Below are positions 57,460-64,000 of a stretch of DNA of 64,000 nucleotides, one piece after another. Origin of the DNA: Psococerastis gibbosa. Its lineage: Eukaryota; Arthropoda; Insecta; Psocodea; Psocidae. A program made the translations under genes and the position numbers. Below the pieces are notes generated by a model that was not told where the DNA came from, searched no databases, and saw only the letters and a program-made list of their open reading frames with translations. The DNA lies in contig OZ020485.1 of the NCBI GenBank assembly GCA_963971405.1, forward strand, positions 10,602,001-10,666,000, given 5' to 3'. The stretch's first letter is position 1. Each line of letters opens with the position of its first letter.

Positions 57460-58300
57460 TATTAACAAATTTAATTAATAGCAGAGCTGACCTATAGCTG
57501 TCACCTTGTCCTTAACATTTTTTAGCTGAAATTTGACTAGGCGTTATGTTTGCACTAGTTCTTCTTGACCTTGGAGCATAACAGGTGACGAAACGCAGTT
57601 ATCTTAACATCATGGTCTTTTAAGTCTAGAACCAGTTTGACAGTCTCTAGAAGTGTGCCTGAATAATGTAAGGTTAAATAATCTGTTGTTGTAAGCTAGT
57701 TACAGTTAATGAAGCCGTACTAAGTTATAGTTTTTCATTGAGTGAATCTGAACCTGACGTATTGTCGTTTCATATGCACGCATTTCTTATTTGTGTTTCA
57801 TTTTTTGGTGAGTAGTTTATTTTATGCCATACCCACTCCAGCAACCGCCTGCCATAAACGGGCCCTGACCCCGATTGACCACAGTTTTGGAATTCCTTCC
57901 TTCGGACGATCTCAAGAGTCGTTTTTTGTGCAAATCAAGTTCTATAATTGTGGCCAATCGGTGCCACAGAATTAATAATAATAATAATGCGTGTATTTAT
58001 TAGAAAAACATTACAAATCATACATTACAAACCGGTGCCAAAAGGCGCATTGGGATCACCGAACAATTTACTTTATTATATTAGTTTTTAATTTGTACCT
58101 GTGAATAGACTGAATATATAATTCTTAATGATAGACGAGGCAATATTTTCATAGTATCCGGCCCTGATCATTTCATTGTAGTAACTCAAACCTCTATAGT
58201 TGACAGACATTAAAATCAGGAATCAAAATGTAGAGAAAAATGGCTGCTAAGGGAGGTGTTTCTTTTTTGACGGCTCTATACGATTGATGTTTCGCGAGAT
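57460..58300. other. Intergenic sequence, no gene recognised
   Basis: AT-rich flank of the gypsy insertion. It contains TTGTGGCCAATCGGTGCCAC, a motif also seen in related form near 26560, 28890 and 45310, hinting at an old interspersed repeat. Confidence 0.45.
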
Positions 58301-58319
58301 TTTGTTTTACGCCATAGTG

Positions 58320-58769
58320 TTAGACTTCCGCCATCATCTTTCTTGCAGCCCAATACAACACATAATCTGGCGTACCTCTGTAATTGACGAGGTCCATTTT
58401 TTCCCGGGTGTCGCACAGAGGGCAGAAAGTTTCCGCTATACGGTGAAGATGTTTTTGAAGGTAGTCATGTCCCGTAGTTAACCTAAATTCCGTCACTGAA
58501 TGGTATCTGGGCAGGTTATTTGGCGGCCTGTCTTTCTTCTGCACTAGTTTTTCCCACGTTTTTTCAGCGGCGTCTGTCTTGTGAGCTGTCCCGCACTTAA
58601 CCGAAAAAAATTCTTTGGTATGCCTCTTACAGTCACTTAAAGTCAAGGGTTTGTCAGGTTGTTCCATACTAGCTCCCTCTTTGGCGAGTCTATCCGCTTC
58701 CTCATTTCCATGGACAGATATTTGATTTTGAACGTATGTAAGGCTTTTCCCCCTCCGATTATCTCTCAA
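58320..58769 (-). pseudogene. Non-LTR retrotransposon RNase H/C-terminal fragment
   Basis: - strand frame: [87 protein letters not shown], and end DYVLYWAARKMMAEV. Same family as 18165-18906, here open over 149 codons but lacking the reverse transcriptase and part of the zinc knuckle. Confidence 0.82.
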
Positions 58770-58799
58770 AGCTGAAAATCACGTGTTAAGCCCGTACGT

Positions 58800-59680
58800 T
58801 TCGTCACCCCACTTATTTATTTTCTAACGCACCCTCATTTTAAAATTCCAAACATTTAGCCTATTTATGTCAGTGCCTGGGAATAGATGCGTGATTTAAA
58901 CAAAATATGTCTTAATTATTAGTTCATTGCATTGAACGATACTAAAATATAATAGATTGCGCCTGACCATATGCTAAGCATTCCATATACTGTAGTCAGC
59001 AAACGTAGGTGGAAATGGCAAAGGGTATGTAAAAGATAGCCCTAGAAAATGTGAATTTAAGGGTTGCAAAAATAAAAATATAATATTGGAAAATAAAAAT
59101 GAACAATTTTCAACAGGTAGGACTGACAACAAAACCGAAGGTGCTGAACTTATGCCCACTTGATATTTGGTCCCTGGTCATCTGAATAGTTTAATTGTGA
59201 CTGTATTGGGGTTATGGCGAGATATACATATGTATACTGTATATTATTAGAGACGTCTAAGAGCGTATAAGCGTATATGCTCGTTCACAACTGCGGAATC
59301 GTTGATTGACCTGACCGCGAAAGGCCCCCTTAATAGCCTGATTTTTAAGGCACTATATACCCGGGTATTGCCATCCGCCATGTTGTATCCTATATTTCCT
59401 ATATGGTAAGTATTGTAAGAAAAATAAAAGATTGAAAAATATTAAAAGAAACTATTACACGTTTTAGTAAATTTTTATTGAACACTTCCCTAATTGGTAG
59501 CACGTTTTTTAAATAATAATAAATAAACAACGATAAAATTCCAAAAAAATAACTAGGCAAACACCCAATGCTTGGCTTATACACCAGACTTATAATGGAT
59601 ACAATATGGCGGATCACAATACCTGTCTAATATAGAGCCCTACTGATTTTATATTAGATACAGTAAATAAACAAATAAAT
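58800..59680. other. Intergenic sequence, no gene recognised
   Basis: AT-rich, without clear repeats or coding similarity. Confidence 0.45.
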
Positions 59681-59685
59681 ATTGA

Positions 59686-59873
59686 CATTTTGTTCTATTA
59701 CAAAGTGGTGAACCAAGCCGAGTTAGGGCTATTAATCCCTCTCTTACAACTAGGAAGGCCCGGGACCGCCTGCTTTACATGCTCCCCGAAGCATGGCCCA
59801 AAAATGTAGTAAGTGTGGGACTCGAACCAACAACCTTTCGGGTGAAAATAGGGGTCTATACCACTACTCTACA
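59686..59873 (-). repeat. tRNA-derived SINE, family 1, copy 4
   Basis: Complete head (GTAGAGTAGTGGTATAGACC, box B TTGGTTCGAGTCCCACAC), body GGCCATGCTTCGGGGAGCAT and end TTGTAATAGAACAAAATGTC on the - strand. Confidence 0.78.
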
Positions 59874-60588
59874 TGTCATGACCATGTCATTACAGCATTG
59901 CATCTCTTCAAACCCATAATGACGATAACGGAACAATAGAGTAAACAAAACGCTTTCTAGTGGCGAACATTGAAACTAACATTCAAATGTGTTCCCGCCA
60001 ATTCCCAACAGAAATTGCCACTAGACCGATTTCCAGTTGGCAGTGTGTTCAACTTTGAATTGATGCTTAACCTTTCTATTGGGCTATACTCACCGCTACA
60101 CCACGTTCTTGACCTAGCGACTCAATTCACACTCCACAATTCAGATCGTTACTACCCACCTTTCAGATGTCCGCCAGTCAAAGCCCCAAAACGATGTTGG
60201 AAAACTCCTCTTGCATTTTCATTGTACAGAGACAATTGAAGAGGGTTTGAATGGTGTGGGCATTGTAATTATAACGGATCCCGTACGACTGGTCCATGAC
60301 TGGCATATCTGTGGCCAATAAGAGAGATGAGATGTCGTTACAGGTTGGCCGGTCCGTCAAAATTGGCTCCCCTCTACGGTTTCACTCGGACTAAGTTCTG
60401 ACAAATTTATTTCACATAATACCACGGAATGTTGGTAGAGAGAAATGGCCTAATTTGAGGCATGATCTTAACCTATGGCTTGTGTTTAGTAGCCCCCACT
60501 ACGCCATCACCCAGTGGCCGACACAGAGGGGGGTCATGAGTCATGACCCATTTTTTTTTTTTTTAAAGCCCCAAAATGGTAACTTAAA

Positions 60589-61523
60589 TTTTTGCTTTCC
60601 AATTTATACGTAGTATAAGGAAAGCTTTGTGACGGTCGAAATGTTCGATTCCGAGATTTCAATGAATTTACACGTTTTAAGGTCCCAGAAACCCTTAAAA
60701 GTGGTTTTTACGAAATGTCTGTCTGTCTGTCTGTCTGTCTGTTCGTTGATTTCCGGGCAAACTACTCGGTCGATTTTGATGAAATTCGGCATGTAGGTTC
60801 ACAAAAACCATACCTCTGGACCTTTTTTTTTAAATTGGGGCTAACTCAATTTGGGGGGGGGGGGGGTTATTCTCAAAAAACTCCAAAAAAACGTCTAAAA
60901 AAATTATTTTTTTCGAAAACAGCTCCAACGATTTCTTTTAAATTCGCATACATTGTAGTTGCTATTAATGTTGATAAAATGCGGGGGTCGCTTGCCCCTT
61001 GATAGTTTGCTTCGGGGAGTAAAAAAATAAAAATATGTATATTTTAATGAAAAATGACTAAAAAATAATTTTTCTGCGAAACCTTTCTATCGATGATTTC
61101 TACCTTCAGGCATGTTTTAGGTGTTAAATTGAGTAACGAAACCGGATAGGTTGCTTTCCCAAAAAATATTTGGCTTTGCACAAAAAATTATTTTTTGAAA
61201 TAATGTTAGAAAATTCGCGCTCATTTGCATTGTGTGCCCCGCAATTATTGCTGTGTGGTAATTAATGTGTTGGTCTGACCTTTCTAGAATTTATCTCACT
61301 TCCAGTGACGTCAGGTGGACAACCCCCCCCCCCCCCCCCCCGAAATAACGGAAATTTAACCACTGGAAAATTATTTACCATGAAATTACTCATATTCTCT
61401 ATCTACTAATGTGCGTCAAATGGCCTACCAGCCAAGGACGGGCGTTGGCTGAAAAAGAAGAAGAAGATCTACTAATGTTGATACATTGGAAAGCATGTTC
61501 GAGTAAACTCGCACCGGTTCTTT
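60589..61523 (+). repeat. Unclassified 0.9-kb repeat, copy 2
   Basis: Starts TTGCTTTCCAATTTATACGT..GGAAAGC, contains (GTCT)n at about 60717-60740, a G12 tract near 60855, CTTGATAGTTTGCTTCGGGG and a C-rich tract at 61321-61341, and ends TTGGAAAGCATGTTCGAG-TAAACTCGCACCGGTTCTTT. It contains the 54-bp insert at 61413-61466. Confidence 0.82.
61413..61466 (+). mobile_element. 54-bp non-LTR tail insertion inside the repeat
   Basis: GCGTCAAATGGCC...GGGCGTTGGCTG then (GAA)n, flanked by ATCTACTAATGT at 61401-61412 and 61467-61478. The equivalent 57-bp insert is present in copy 3 (63010-63066) and absent in copy 1 (38677-39534). Confidence 0.75.
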
Positions 61524-61540
61524 AAACATGAAATATGAAA

Positions 61541-62260
61541 AGTTTTTTTTTTTTTTTTTTTTTTTTAAATTGGGGTACAGGTGTTACCTGTGTGCACTTA
61601 AGCCTATTTGGCCTATTGTGCCCCTACAACAAAGTATCTACATCACTTCTACATCTCTTCCTCGAGAACTATCTCCCTCAGGAGAACCAAGATCTTGAGG
61701 GGATTTAGAAGTTGTAGGTCTTTTACATGTAACTGCAAGCTTCCCGAGCATGCTGCTTTTCTTCGTGCGATTGTATCGCAATGAAGGAGAATGTGCTTGA
61801 GGTCCTCCACTCATTCATTGCAGAATCTGCAAGACTGTAGTTGTATCCCCAAGAGACTTCAGACTTCAGGCCTGTTCTTGGTTTTGTACGTCCCAGCTTA
61901 GAGCCATCAGTAAACAGCCACTTGATTGTGTGACTATTGAGAATTCCTGCTGATTCGCAGTATTCATTCTTTGTCCCTAATATAGTTTCGAATTCCCTCC
62001 TAAAACAGTATTTTGGATGGATACTATCGCTTGGCATATCCAGGCAGTGGTCAGACGTAGTCAGAGAGGCTGAGTCTCTCTTAACTGCCCTTCCACTCCT
62101 TATTAACCCGCTCCTAATAATGCCCTTTCGGCTGAAGTTTCCACTGCAACATGGAGGGGTGGGAAGTCCAGTACTATCTCCATTGCTGCAGTGGGACAGG
62201 ATTTCATAGCCCCTGTAAAGCATCATGTTAGAGAATACGGGCTTCTGAATTTAGCCATAA
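61541..62260 (-). mobile_element. Non-LTR retrotransposon 3' part with poly(A)
   Basis: A poly(T) run of about 26 bases at 61541-61566 is the poly(A) tail of a - strand element. Reading left to right on the - strand gives AMEIVLDFPPLHVAVETSAE, FTDGSKLGRTKPRTGL (RNase H start) and CRFCNEWVEDLKHILLHC-like remnants. Frames are broken. Jockey/R1-type. Confidence 0.7.
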
Positions 62261-62952
62261 TTTGGATACCTAATTCAGAGAAAAATTCTCATGTGGTTTG
62301 ATTTTGCCGTGTCCATGAAGCCATGACCAATGGTATGGTTACAGCAGGAAAAGACAGGCTGGATGAAAAGTGTTATTGTAATGCTTCTTTCAGGAGCGGA
62401 CTGGGCACACGGGCATTTCCCCGATGGGCCGGACCAAAAATAGTCGTTTGGGAAAAAAAATCGCAACATATTTCAAAATCAAATGAAATAAAATTTGTCT
62501 TCATAACAAGCATTACAACAGCATTTGGTTCGGTTCGTTCTGTGTGTACCAACCAGAATTGTTCGGAGAAACTAAATCAGTTACTTAAATCAAAAACTGT
62601 ATTGTTTATATTCTCATTTTATACCTGAGGTGGCATTTTGAAGGGGGACCCTCCCCGGCTCCCCATAATAAAAAGTTGTGTCCGCCGCTGCGTCACCCGC
62701 AGATACGATTGGCTTCTTGTTGAAGGATTGCATAATTATGTTTTTGCTGATTAATTTGCTTTAAAGCCACCGTAACTTAGTATGGTTTCATTTTTTAGAG
62801 TAAATCAGACAGGATCTAATTTCACAGGAAATATCGAAGGAGCTGAAATAATTACACCAACAATTTAAAATACCCTATTATTTTGTTTATGGAGTGGTCC
62901 ACTATAACTTAAATTGACCAAGTATTTTTTTACTTACGTAGTAAATTAAATG

Positions 62953-63824
62953 AAAGAACCGGTCCGAGTTTACTCGAACATGCTTTCCAATTTATCAACA
63001 TTAGTAGATCTTCTTCTTCTTCTTCTTCAGCCAACGCCCGTCCTTGGCTGGTAGGCCATTTGACGCACATTAGTAGATAGAGAAGATGAGTAATTTCATG
63101 GTAAATGATTTTCCAATGGTTAAATTTCCGTTATTTCGGGGGGGGGGGGGTTGTCCACCTGACGTCACTGGAAGTGAGATAAATTCTAGAAAGGTCAGAC
63201 CAACACATTAATTACCACACAGCAATAATTGCGGGGCACACAATGCATTTGAGCGCGAATTTTCTAACATTTTTTCAAAAAATAATTTTTTGTGCAAAGC
63301 CAAATTAACACCCAAAACATAGGCCTACCTGAAGGTAGAGATCAACGATAGAAAGGTTTCGCAGAAAAATTATTTATTAGTCATTTTTCATTAAAATTTA
63401 CATATTTTTATTTTTTTACCCCCCCAAGCAAACTATCAAGGGGCAAGCGACCCCCCGCATTTTATCAACATTAATAACAACGACAATATATGAGAATTTA
63501 AAAGAAATCGTTGGAGCCGTTTTCGGGAATAATGTTTTTAGACTTTTTTTGGAGTTTTTTGAGAATAAAACCCCCCAAATTGAGTTAACCCAAAATAAAA
63601 AAAATGGTCCCGAGGTATGATTTTTGTGAACCTACATGCCGAATTTCATCAAAATTGACCGAGTAGTTTGCCCGGAAATCAACGAACAGACAGACAGACA
63701 TTTCGTAAAAACCACTTTTTTGGGTTCCTGGGACCTTAAAACGTGTAAATCCATTGAAATCTCGGAATCGAAAATTTCGACCGTCACAAAGCTTTCCTTA
63801 TACTACGTATAAATTGGAAAGCAA
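62953..63824 (-). repeat. Unclassified 0.9-kb repeat, copy 3 (inverted to copy 2)
   Basis: Reverse orientation: AAAGAACCGGTCCGAGTTTA... to ...TACGTATAAATTGGAAAGCAA. It shares with copy 2 the G/C homopolymer tract (63139-63150) and the 57-bp insert with 12-bp flanks ACATTAGTAGAT (62998-63009 and 63067-63078). Confidence 0.82.
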
Positions 63825-64000
63825 AAATAAAAGCTGACTGACTGACTGAGGTGACCAATATCTGCGTTCCATATCCTCTTGGTTTTCTATCAAACATTGC
63901 GAATTATGTTCATTCGAAGATTCGTTCTGCCATGTCTCTCAGGTTTATGATGAAAATTTTCATGTTCTCTCACTGTATGTGGGCTTATCTATTTAATCTT

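Larger units (their letters stand above)
60512..62690. mobile_element. Probable hAT element remnant hosting later insertions
   Basis: Left CAGTGGCCGACACA and right TGTGTCCGCCGCTG are inverted ends; flanks CATCACCC and CGTCACCC nearly match as an 8-bp duplication (frame ambiguous by one base). It encloses a 0.9-kb repeat copy and a non-LTR fragment. Confidence 0.5.

Overview
This window is from an intron-rich, AT-rich animal genome, most likely an arthropod and probably an insect. The basis is spliced genes with GT-AG introns, an invertebrate-type calcium-channel alpha2/delta protein, a short TTAGG-type tract, and transposon families typical of arthropods (mariner, hAT, Penelope, Ty3/gypsy, several non-LTR families, tRNA-derived SINEs). 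The species cannot be fixed from the sequence alone.

Two host genes are visible and they converge. On the + strand, 387-10787 holds the last six exons (346 codons plus stop) of SMC5, the cohesin-like ATPase of the SMC5/6 complex; its N-terminal half lies left of the window. On the - strand, 41137 down to 12568 holds a complete gene for a voltage-gated calcium channel alpha2/delta subunit. It can be read as 21 coding exons whose splice phases all agree and which sum to 3603 nt (1200 residues plus stop), from signal peptide to a hydrophobic C-terminal tail. The two stop codons are about 1.8 kb apart.

The introns are heavily loaded with mobile DNA. In the SMC5 intron that separates the Walker B and D-loop exons, a hAT element (8-bp target duplication) was itself hit by a Penelope-like element (PLE). 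The PLE landed as an inverted plus tandem composite inside an 11-bp target duplication and contains a 200-N assembly gap. Its pseudo-LTRs carry a hammerhead-ribozyme-like motif. Inside the alpha2/delta gene there is a decayed mariner 24 bp upstream of exon 13, itself hit by a non-LTR fragment, plus a solo PLE pseudo-LTR, non-LTR fragments and many inverted-repeat MITEs.

From 41.2 kb to the end no host gene is recognised. The region is mostly repeats: inverted-repeat MITEs, two palindromic 165-bp elements, two tRNA-derived SINE families, a roughly 700-bp inverted duplication around a run of 30 T, small hAT MITEs with clean 8-bp target duplications, and a complete 5.1-kb Ty3/gypsy LTR retrotransposon (52373-57455). 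The gypsy element has LTRs that look identical, a 4-bp target duplication and one break in its integrase. The last 3.5 kb is a nest of two inverted copies of an unclassified 0.9-kb repeat around a non-LTR fragment.
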